The notes under the pieces are model-generated. The model searched no databases and was not told where the DNA came from. It saw only the letters and a program-made list of their open reading frames with translations. Source: Bradyrhizobium sp. LHD-71 (GTDB taxonomy: Bacteria > Pseudomonadota > Alphaproteobacteria > Rhizobiales > Xanthobacteraceae). Taken from it: a stretch of DNA of 64,000 bases. Location of the stretch: NCBI RefSeq assembly GCF_031157255.1, contig NZ_JAVIFX010000022.1, positions 64,501 through 128,500 on the forward strand, written 5' to 3'. This document shows positions 36,624 to 45,221 of this stretch, in pieces; within the stretch, counting starts at the first letter, position 1, and each line of letters begins with the position of its first letter. The position numbers and the translations under genes are program-made.

Positions 36624-36817
36624 GCCGGCGGCGCGTCGCCACTGCCGGTGTGCGGCGCGGCAGCAAGGCCGCTTGCCACATTCATCGCCATTCTCGATAC
36701 TGCTGAGCAAGCATACGAGCCCCGGCCGGTGGTCGACGAAGGGGCCTGGCCGTCACGCGTGCATGGTCCCGAAACATCGGAGCCACAGATCATGCGCAGG
36801 ACTCGAGAGGGAGACAC

Positions 36818-38521
36818 ATGACCCAAGGTATGGACCGCATCTGGCTCAAGAAGTATCCGGCCGGCGTGCCCGCCGACATCGATCCGACGCAATATGCGTC
36901 GCTGCCCGACCTGCTCGAGGAAAGCTTCAGGACGTACGCCGACCGCAAGGCGTTCATCTGCATGGACAAGGCGATCACCTTCCGTGAGCTCGACGAGATG
37001 TCTCTCGCGCTCGGCGCCTACCTGCAGAGCAAGGGCCTGGCGAAAGGCGCGCGCGTCGCCATCATGCTGCCGAACATCCTGCAGAACCCGGTCGCGTCGG
37101 CAGCCGTCCTGCGCGCCGGCTACACCGTGGTCAACGTCAACCCGCTCTACACCCCGCGCGAGCTCGAGCACCAGCTCAAGGACTCCGGCGCCGAAGCCAT
37201 CATCATCGTCGAGAACTTCGCCACCACGCTGCAGCAGGTGATCGGCAAGACGCAGATCAAGCACGTCATCCTCGCCACCATGGGCGACCTGCTCGGCTTC
37301 AAGGGCATGATCGTCAATTTCGTGGTGCGGCGGGTCAAGAAGATGGTGCCTGCCTTCTCGCTGCCGCAGGCGGTGCCGTTCAACACCGCGCTTTTGCAAG
37401 GGCGCGGCATGACGCTGAAGAAGCCCATGCTGACCGGCGACGACGTCGCGTTCCTGCAGTACACCGGCGGCACCACCGGCGTGTCGAAGGGCGCAACGCT
37501 GCTCCACCGCAACATCATCGCCAACGTGCTGCAGAACGATGCGTGGCTGCAGCCGGCGCTGGAGGGCAAGCCGAAGGACGAGCAGATCATGATCGTCTGC
37601 GCGCTGCCGCTCTACCACATCTTCGCGCTCACCGCCTGCTTCCTGCTGGCGATGCGCGCCGGCGGCTGCAACCTCTTGATCCCGAACCCGCGCGACATCC
37701 CGGCGTTCATCAAGGAGCTGAAGAAGTACCAGGTCGGCAGCTTCCCCGCAGTCAACACGCTCTACAACGCGCTGATGCAGCACCCCGAATTCAAGGACAT
37801 CGACTTCTCCAAGCTCGTTGCCGCGAACGGCGGCGGCATGGCGGTGCAGAAGGCCGTCGCCGAGAACTGGATGAAGCTCACCGGCGCACCGATCATCGAA
37901 GGCTACGGCCTGTCGGAGACCTCGCCGGTGCTGACCTGCAATCCGGGCAACTCGCGCGAATATACCGGCTCGATCGGCATTCCCCTGCCCTCGACCTACA
38001 TCTCCATCCGCGACGACGACGGCAAGGAAGTGCCGCTCGGCCAGCCGGGCGAGATCTGCGCCAAGGGCCCGCAGGTGATGGCGGGCTACTGGAACCGGCC
38101 GGAGGAGACCGCGCAGGTGACGACCGCCGACGGCTTCTTCCGCACCGGCGACATCGGCGTGATGGCGCCGGACGGCTTCGTCAGGATCGTCGATCGCAAG
38201 AAGGACATGATCATCGTCTCCGGCTTCAACGTCTATCCGAACGAAGTCGAAGACGTGATCGCAAGCCACCCGGGCGTGCTCGAATGCGCGGTGATCGGCG
38301 TGCCGGATGCGAAATCGACGGAGGCAGTGAAGGCGTTCATCGTCAAGAAGGACCCGAACCTCACCGCCGACGACGTCATCAAGTTCGCCGGCACGCAGCT
38401 CACGAACTACAAGGTGCCGAAGCACATCGAATTCCGCACCGAGCTGCCGAAGACCAACGTCGGCAAGATCCTCCGCCGCGCCCTGCGCGACGAGAAGAAG
38501 GAAGCGCAGCAGGCGGCGTGA
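36818..38521 (+). CDS. fadD: Long-chain fatty-acid-CoA ligase
   Basis: A 567-residue ANL-superfamily enzyme with the AMP-binding P-loop YTGGTTGVSKGA (215-226), the EGYGLSETSPV motif, RTGDIG, and the C-terminal domain hinge RKKDMIIVSGFNVYPNEVE. The final lysine lies in GKILRRALR. It activates fatty acids to acyl-CoA via acyl-AMP. The MTQGMDRIWLKKYP start and linker fit FadD. The gene is followed directly by a palindromic repeat and then glpK, all on the plus strand. Confidence 0.9.
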   Translation: MTQGMDRIWLKKYPAGVPADIDPTQYASLPDLLEESFRTYADRKAFICMDKAITFRELDEMSLALGAYLQSKGLAKGARVAIMLPNILQNPVASAAVLRAGYTVVNVNPLYTPRELEHQLKDSGAEAIIIVENFATTLQQVIGKTQIKHVILATMGDLLGFKGMIVNFVVRRVKKMVPAFSLPQAVPFNTALLQGRGMTLKKPMLTGDDVAFLQYTGGTTGVSKGATLLHRNIIANVLQNDAWLQPALEGKPKDEQIMIVCALPLYHIFALTACFLLAMRAGGCNLLIPNPRDIPAFIKELKKYQVGSFPAVNTLYNALMQHPEFKDIDFSKLVAANGGGMAVQKAVAENWMKLTGAPIIEGYGLSETSPVLTCNPGNSREYTGSIGIPLPSTYISIRDDDGKEVPLGQPGEICAKGPQVMAGYWNRPEETAQVTTADGFFRTGDIGVMAPDGFVRIVDRKKDMIIVSGFNVYPNEVEDVIASHPGVLECAVIGVPDAKSTEAVKAFIVKKDPNLTADDVIKFAGTQLTNYKVPKHIEFRTELPKTNVGKILRRALRDEKKEAQQAA

Positions 38522-38540
38522 CCCCGTCATTGCGACATCA

Positions 38541-38633
38541 CCGTCATTGCGAGCCGCGAAGCGGCGCGGCAATCCAGCGCGGCATTTGCAGCAGCCTCAG
38601 CACTGGATTGCTTCGCTTCGCTCGCAATGACGG
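38541..38633. repeat. CGTCATTGCGAGC-type palindromic repeat, copy 1
   Basis: Begins CCGTCATTGCGAGCCGCGAAG with CAATCCAG and ends CTGGATTGCTTCG with CTCGCAATGACGG, so the two ends are near reverse complements. A broken extra left end (CCCCGTCATTGCGACAT) precedes it at 38523. Located between fadD and glpK. Confidence 0.9.
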
Positions 38634-38685
38634 CGTGGGCCCTGCCTCGCACATCAACGTCAAGTGAGTTCGCTGAGATCTGTCC

Positions 38686-40184
<1,499 letters not shown>

Positions 40185-40188
<4 letters not shown>

Positions 40189-40811
40189 TCCTGATTGGCC
40201 AGTATGACTCACCGTTCGTCCGCCGTGTCGGCATTGCGCTTACGCTTTACGGATTCACCTTCGAGCACCGGCCGTGGTCGACGTTCGGCGACGCCGACAA
40301 GATCGCGCCCTTCAATCCGCTGCGCCGCGTGCCGACGCTGGTGCTCGACACTGACGAGGCGCTGATCGAGAGCACGGCGATTCTCGACTATCTCGATGAG
40401 CGCGTCGGCCCGGTGAAGGCGATGATCGCCGCCTCCGGCGATCCGCGGCGCAAGGCGCTGAAGATATGCGCGCTCGGCACCGGCCTCGCCGACAAGGCGG
40501 TGAGCCTGTTCTACGAACGCGCGCTGCACAAGGAGACCTCGCAGCAATGGAGCGAGCGCTGCCGCACGCAGATCGCCGACGTGCTCGATGTGCTGGAGAA
40601 AGCGCGGTCGGCGGTGACGACGCCCTACTGGTTCGGCACGACCATCGGCCACCCCGACATTGCGGTGGCCTGCGCGCTGCGCTTCATCCGCGAGGTACAT
40701 CCGGATGCCTTCAGCGAGCAGCGGCTCCCCGCCCTTACCGCACACGCCACCCGATGCGAGGCGCTGCCCGCGTTTGTGGAGATCTCGCAGCCGTTCAACC
40801 CGCCGAGTTGA
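40185..40811 (+). CDS. Glutathione S-transferase-family protein
   Basis: A 208-residue protein with an N-terminal thioredoxin fold ([28 protein letters not shown], then [12 protein letters not shown] with the cis-proline and [11 protein letters not shown] with the glutathione gamma-glutamyl site) and a helical C-terminal domain. The serine in YDSPF is the likely catalytic residue. AAGGAG inside the glpK end serves as ribosome binding site. Translation is coupled to glpK by a four-base overlap. Confidence 0.92.
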
Positions 40812-40819
40812 GGTGGGCA

Positions 40820-40910
40820 CCGTCATTGCGAGCGAAGCGAAGCAATCCAGTCTGAGGTCGCGGCAACCGCAGACTGGATTGCTTCGTCGCTTTGCTCCTC
40901 GCAATGACGG
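40820..40910. repeat. CGTCATTGCGAGC-type palindromic repeat, copy 2
   Basis: Left end ACCGTCATTGCGAGCGAAGC, right end CTTTGCTCCTCGCAATGACGG, with CAATCCAG and CTGGATTG inside. It directly follows the GST gene. Confidence 0.9.
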
Positions 40911-41488
40911 AGTGTCTATTCAATTGTCAAACAGCCCAGCACGCGCGACTCATCGCCCCCTGTTCCTGTCCGGCCTGAGGCTTGCCGGTCGTCTTGTGCC
41001 TTCCCTTGCCCGAAAGGGCTGTGCGGAACGCAAGGGCGTTTCACCGCGCCTGCGGCGCCATGTGCTCTTGGCAAGCACATGGCAAAAACAAATGCCACGG
41101 AGGCAGCTCAACGCCTGCGCTCCGCACGCGATGGTTCTTGCACGGCTTGCTGCATGTCCCCAGGCCTCGCCACTTTCGCTGGCTTCGCCCGGTTCGTGCG
41201 AACTGTCGCCCGGACATGCACTTGGACCGTCCGTCCGTCGTACCGGCGTCTTGTCACCTCAGGCATCACACGGATTTCTCCGGCGCTTTCCAAGGCCCGG
41301 CATCGTAACGGCCACCGCATCCCGCTCCGCATCGATAAGACGACCGCGACGCGCCCTTCCGTTGGAGCGGGACGGGTGCATCGTATTGCGGATAGGAATG
41401 AAGGCAAGAATAATTTCGGAAAAAACGAATTGCCTGTGAGCATCCTGTTCACAACGTGCACAGGTGAATGGCGAGGACTGGGCATCCT
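40911..41488. other. Gene-free stretch with a strong hairpin
   Basis: No frame here shows family resemblance, ribosome binding site or codon pattern that I can support. A perfect 10-bp hairpin GCCATGTGCT/AGCACATGGC with 7-base loop sits at 41057-41083. The flanks are repeat copies. It could hold a structured RNA or a decayed mobile element. Confidence 0.5.
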
Positions 41489-41581
41489 CCGTCATTGCGA
41501 GCGCAGCGAAGCAATCCAGTCTGAGCCTGACGCAACCGCTGTACTGGATTGCTTCGTCGCTTCGCTCCTCGCAAATGACGG
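41489..41581. repeat. CGTCATTGCGAGC-type palindromic repeat, copy 3
   Basis: Left end CCGTCATTGCGAGCGCAGCG, right end TCGCTCCTCGCAAATGACG with one extra A. Confidence 0.9.
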
Positions 41582-41607
41582 CGGTGGGTTTCGCGGCAAT
41601 CGCCGAG

Positions 41608-41677
41608 CTGGATTGCCGCGTCGCCATAGGCGAGCGAAGCGACGCCGTTCTTCGAACGGCTATGCCTCGCAATGACG
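41608..41677. repeat. Half copy of the CGTCATTGCGAGC-type repeat
   Basis: CTGGATTGCCGCGTCGCC, then CGTTCTTCGAACGG, then CTCGCAATGACG: the right half of the element is clear, the left half degenerate. It carries the variant core also seen in the copies at 43994 and 44312. Confidence 0.75.
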
Positions 41678-41727
41678 AGCTGTGTCGCTGCGCGTTGCCC
41701 CGGCGGAGCCGGGCTACGCTCTTCGCG

Positions 41728-42618
41728 TTACGGCAGCGTCGCCGGCGGACGGGGCGATGAGGGGATGTAGGGCTGGCCCGGCGAATAGGTGGATGACGGC
41801 GGGGGCGGCATCAGCGGTTGCGGCCGGGCGACGGCTTGCGGCGGCGGTGGTGGCGGCGCCGGGCTGCGCGTCGGTTGAGCGGCCGGACGCGGGGTGGGCG
41901 TAGGCGCCGCGGTCCTGCGGCGCGTCTCCTGCTCGCCGATCTTTTCCACGGCCTTGGCGAGCTCGCGGCCCATCTGCTGCTGGCTCGTCTTCAGCTCCTC
42001 GATCGTCTCGCGCAGGGAGACGATCTCGCGCGACATGCCTTCGATAGCCGGCGTCAGGTCAGGCGGCGGCGCGGCGGCCTGCACGGGCGCGGCACTCTCT
42101 GCCGGCGCGGATGCTGCCGGCGGAGCGGCCGCGGCGGTATCGGTGGCCGCGGCTGCCTGTTCAGGCGCGGCCGCCTCTTCTGTGGCTTCAGCGGGCGCAG
42201 TGCCGGCCTGTTCGCTCACGGTCTCGCTCGGCGTTTCCACCGGCAGGATCGCAGCGAGCTGCGGCACCTGGGTGACGAGCCACCGCCGCGCCGCCTCGCC
42301 ATAGGACTGCCAGCCGACGGTCACGGCAACGCCGAAGCACACGGTCAGCAGGAAGCGCAGGAAACGGTTGCCGCGGCGCGGCCCGGCGGCGGGCGCCTTC
42401 AGCGTGCGATTGTCGTTCGACCGCGCCGGGCGCAGCTCCGGCTCAACTGCCGGCGCGGGCGCGGCCGCAGCCGGGCGATCGGCGCGATCGACGCGCAGCT
42501 CCGACGGATCGAGCGTCGGCCGCGAGGTGCCGTTGCGCAGGATGGCGACGATGTCGTCGTGCGGATCAGTGTGCGGACTCACCTGCGGATTAAGCTGTTG
42601 AGCCGGTGTGGGCTGCAT
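41728..42618 (-). CDS. Membrane-anchored proline/alanine-rich coiled-coil protein
   Basis: A 296-residue protein. It has a cytoplasmic N-terminal ~90 residues and one membrane segment (about 90-107, FLRFLLTVCFGVAVTVGW). An Ala/Pro/Glu-rich stretch follows, then a short coiled coil (about 210-250, IEGMSREIVSLRETIEELKTSQQQMG) and a proline-rich tail. GGAG precedes the ATG at 42618. Similar proteins occur in bradyrhizobia as hypothetical envelope proteins. Function unknown. Confidence 0.75.
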   Translation of the reverse strand: MQPTPAQQLNPQVSPHTDPHDDIVAILRNGTSRPTLDPSELRVDRADRPAAAAPAPAVEPELRPARSNDNRTLKAPAAGPRRGNRFLRFLLTVCFGVAVTVGWQSYGEAARRWLVTQVPQLAAILPVETPSETVSEQAGTAPAEATEEAAAPEQAAAATDTAAAAPPAASAPAESAAPVQAAAPPPDLTPAIEGMSREIVSLRETIEELKTSQQQMGRELAKAVEKIGEQETRRRTAAPTPTPRPAAQPTRSPAPPPPPPQAVARPQPLMPPPPSSTYSPGQPYIPSSPRPPATLP

Positions 42619-42876
42619 TTTTGGCGCTCCGACGGTTGGCCTGGCGCGGTAAAAAACTACGAATCCTTCCGCGGATATCTGCATAAAAAGGGTCACCGCC
42701 CTTTGGCCGCAGCAAGGCAGTATGGTGGAAACTGTAAGGCTTTGGAACCCGCTCCGCCCTTCGGGCTACGCAGAACCGCAGCCCGGGCGAGCGAAGCGAC
42801 CCCGGGTCTGACTCTCCACCGAGCGTCCCCGCATGTCGCTTCGCTCATGCGGGCTACGGGCCTCGCCCGCAATGCC

Positions 42877-43911
42877 TTACGCCGCCTGCTTGCGCTCCTG
42901 CGGGTGGATGGTCATTGCGCGGACGCGGCCGAGGCGCAGGATCTCGAGCTCGAGGGTGCGGTTGATGCGGTCGCGGTCGAGCAGACGGATCAGGTCGTCG
43001 ACGCCGTTGACCGCGACGCCGTCGAGGCTGATCACCACGTCGCCCGGCAACAGGCCCGCCTGTGACGCCGGGCCGTTCGGCTCGAGCTGCATCAGAAGCG
43101 CGCCCTGCTTGTTGGCGATGCCGGCCGTCACCGCATGCCGGCGCGGGACCGGTGCGGTCTGGGCTGCGACGCCGATATAGGCGCGGCGGACATAGCCGTG
43201 GCGGATGATCTCCGACAGCACGAACTGCGCGGTGTTGCTGGCGACCGCAAAGCAGATGCCCTGGGCGCCGTTGATGATCGCGGTGTTGATGCCGATCACC
43301 TGCCCTGCGGACGACACCAGCGGCCCGCCGGAATTGCCCGGGTTCAGCGCCGCATCGGTCTGGATCACGTCTTCGATCATGCGGCCGCTCACGGCGCGGA
43401 TCGAGCGGCCGAGCGCCGACACGACGCCGGTGGTCACCGTCGATTCGAAGCCGAGCGGATTGCCGATCGCGACCACGAGCTGGCCGCGCTTCAGCGTCTT
43501 CGAATTGCCGAGCGAGGCGTAGCTGAGGTCACGCACAGAGTCCGCGCGCAGCAGCGCCAGGTCGGTGTCGGGATCGGTGCCGAGAATGCGCGCGTCGGTG
43601 ACGAAGCCCTCGTTGCTGCGCAGCCGGATCTCCTTCGATTTGCCGACCACGTGGCTGTTGGTCAGCACCAATCCATCGGGCGAGATGACGATGCCCGAGC
43701 CAAGCCCGCCGCGCTCGCGCCCGTTATTACCGCGGGAGCCGGTCTCGACCCGCACCACAGCCGGCCCAACGCGCTCGGTGACATCGATCACGGCGCGCGA
43801 ATAGGCATCAAGCAACGCGGCGTCGCTCGAAGGCGGCATATCAGCGGCCTGCGGCCGGCTGACGTCGTCGGATGAATTGTCGTTGAAGGTATCGCTGGTG
43901 AAATCAAGCAT
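42877..43911 (-). CDS. HtrA/DegP-like trypsin-type serine protease with PDZ domain, no export signal
   Basis: The 344-residue protein has the S1C catalytic triad His87 (TNSHVV), Asp117 (DTDLALL) and Ser194 (PGNSGGP), followed by one C-terminal PDZ domain (about 245-340, starting IGVAAQTAP). The N-terminus is acidic and polar (MLDFTSDTFNDNSSDD) with no signal peptide or membrane segment, which is unusual for DegP-like proteases. It is therefore predicted cytoplasmic unless another start is used. Confidence 0.9.
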   Translation of the reverse strand: MLDFTSDTFNDNSSDDVSRPQAADMPPSSDAALLDAYSRAVIDVTERVGPAVVRVETGSRGNNGRERGGLGSGIVISPDGLVLTNSHVVGKSKEIRLRSNEGFVTDARILGTDPDTDLALLRADSVRDLSYASLGNSKTLKRGQLVVAIGNPLGFESTVTTGVVSALGRSIRAVSGRMIEDVIQTDAALNPGNSGGPLVSSAGQVIGINTAIINGAQGICFAVASNTAQFVLSEIIRHGYVRRAYIGVAAQTAPVPRRHAVTAGIANKQGALLMQLEPNGPASQAGLLPGDVVISLDGVAVNGVDDLIRLLDRDRINRTLELEILRLGRVRAMTIHPQERKQAA

Positions 43912-43993
43912 GGGGGACCTCGGGCGTCACATATGGTGGCCGAGGCACGGGGTGGCAAGGAGGGGTGGGTGGCGGTGCAAGGCGGTTACCCAG

Positions 43994-44142
43994 CCGTCAT
44001 TGCGAGCCATAGCCGTTCGGAGAACGGCGTCGCTTCGCTCGCCTATGGCGGCGCGGCAATCCAGTCTGAACCGGACGCGGATGCCGCGTTTTTTTTGCGC
44101 GCTTCGCGCGGCTGGATTGCTTCGCTACGCTCGCAATGACGG
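43994..44142. repeat. CGTCATTGCGAGC-type repeat, array copy 4
   Basis: First unit of a tandem array. Both ends are present, and it has the longer core with GGAGAACGGCGTCGCTTCGC. It is followed by a 28-bp spacer containing GGGGGTTGCGCATGGAG. Confidence 0.9.
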
Positions 44143-44170
44143 TGGGGGTTGCGCATGGAGAACAACCTAA

Positions 44171-44283
44171 CCGTCATTGCGAGCCGCGAAGCGGCGCGGC
44201 AATCCAGGCTGAGCCAAACGCGGACGCTGCGCTTTTTGCGCGCTTCGCGCGGCTGGATTGCTTCGCTACGCTCGCAATGACGG
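44171..44283. repeat. CGTCATTGCGAGC-type repeat, array copy 5
   Basis: Complete copy, followed by a 28-bp spacer that again starts TGGGGGTTGCGCATGGAGAC. Confidence 0.9.
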
Positions 44284-44311
44284 TGGGGGTTGCGCATGGA
44301 GACGGACGCCA

Positions 44312-44459
44312 CCGTCATTGCGAGCCATCGCCGTTCGGAGAACGGCGTCGCTTCGCTCGCCTATGGCGGCGCGGCAATCCAGGCTGAGCCAAACGCGGAT
44401 GCCGCGCTTTTTTGCGCGCTCCGCGCGGCTGGATTGCTTCGCTACGCTCGCAATGACGG
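44312..44459. repeat. CGTCATTGCGAGC-type repeat, array copy 6
   Basis: Complete copy with the longer core. It is the last unit before the GIY-YIG gene, 54 bp upstream of its ATG. Confidence 0.9.
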
Positions 44460-44513
44460 AGTGTGCTAAGCTGCCGAAGTCTTGCAAACGCGCTGAATGT
44501 GTTGCGAACGACA

Positions 44514-44801
44514 ATGAAAGAACCCTGCGTGTACATCGTGGCGAGCCGACGCAACGGGACGCTGTACACGGGCGTTACGGCTGACCTGCCGGCGCGGGCC
44601 TTCCAGCACCGCGAGGGAAAGATCAAAGGGTTCTCGGCAAAGTACGGCTGCAAGATGCTCGTCTGGTACGAGCTGCATGAGGACATGATCGCCGCGATCA
44701 CGCGAGAAAAGCAGATCAAGGCCGGCAGCCGCGCCAGCAAGCTGGCGTTGATCGAAAGCTTGAATCCGGACTGGAACGACCTCTACGAGACACTGATTTA
44801 G
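44514..44801 (+). CDS. GIY-YIG domain endonuclease-like protein
   Basis: A 95-residue single-domain protein with VYIVAS (residues 6-11) and TLYTGVTADL (16-25), the GIY and YIG strands, then Arg28, RAFQHREGKIKGFSAKYG and the AAITREKQIKAG helix with the conserved Glu. This is the small YhbQ/URI-type subgroup. GIY-YIG domains cut DNA; activity of these small proteins is little known. It sits exactly inside a tandem array of palindromic repeats: the stop TAG ends at 44801 and the next repeat starts at 44802. Confidence 0.92.
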   Translation: MKEPCVYIVASRRNGTLYTGVTADLPARAFQHREGKIKGFSAKYGCKMLVWYELHEDMIAAITREKQIKAGSRASKLALIESLNPDWNDLYETLI

Positions 44802-44912
44802 CGTCATTGCGAGGAGCAAAGCGACGCGGCAATCCAGGCTGAGCCGGACGCGAATGCCGCTTTTTTTGCGCGCTTCGCGCGGCTGGATTGCTTCGCTCCG
44901 CTCGCAATGACG
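44802..44912. repeat. CGTCATTGCGAGC-type repeat, array copy 7
   Basis: Abuts the GIY-YIG stop codon without a gap. Right end CTCGCAATGACG. The spacer after it begins ATTGGGGGTTGCGCACTGAG. Confidence 0.9.
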
Positions 44913-44942
44913 ATTGGGGGTTGCGCACTGAGACGGCCCCCG

Positions 44943-45042
44943 CCGTCATTGCGAGCCGCGTAGCGGCGCGGCAATCCAGAACGGCCGCGGCCGAACATGC
45001 GGCCGCCTCAGTCTGGATTGCTTCGCTTCGCTCGCAATGACG
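44943..45042. repeat. CGTCATTGCGAGC-type repeat, array copy 8
   Basis: Complete copy with a different core (ACGGCCGCGGCCG). The 30-bp spacer after it starts TTGGGGGTTGCTCACAGAG. Confidence 0.9.
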
Positions 45043-45072
45043 GTTGGGGGTTGCTCACAGAGAACAACCCGA

Positions 45073-45184
45073 CCGTCATTGCGAGCAGCGGAGCGACGAA
45101 GCAATCCAGTCTGAGCCAGACGTGGATGCCGCGCTTTTTGCGCGCTTCGCGCGGCTGGATTGCTTCGCTTCGCTCGCAATGACG
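45073..45184. repeat. CGTCATTGCGAGC-type repeat, array copy 9
   Basis: Last unit of the array, ending 37 bp before the stop codon side of the molybdenum hydroxylase gene. Core as in copies 5-7 (GCGCTTTTTGCGCGCTTCG). Confidence 0.9.
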
Positions 45185-45221
45185 CTCGGGGCACGCGCGC
45201 AGCGCGCCCCTGGGCGCCCCC

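Noticed and set aside
36236-38572. 778-residue minus-strand frame opposite the carboxypeptidase and acyl-CoA ligase genes
   Set aside because: Antisense shadow of two well-supported genes with no motif of its own.
41057-41083. Terminator
   Set aside because: The hairpin is followed by A-rich, not T-rich, sequence on the plus strand, and on the minus strand the Ts precede it.
44043-44318. Short frames with RHCERSEAIQ-type sequences inside the repeats
   Set aside because: These are translations of the palindromic element itself; the same words recur wherever the element is found, on both strands, with no ribosome binding sites.
43994-45184. CRISPR array
   Set aside because: The repeats are 100-150 bp palindromic elements with similar, not unique, 28-30 bp spacers, and there are no cas genes.
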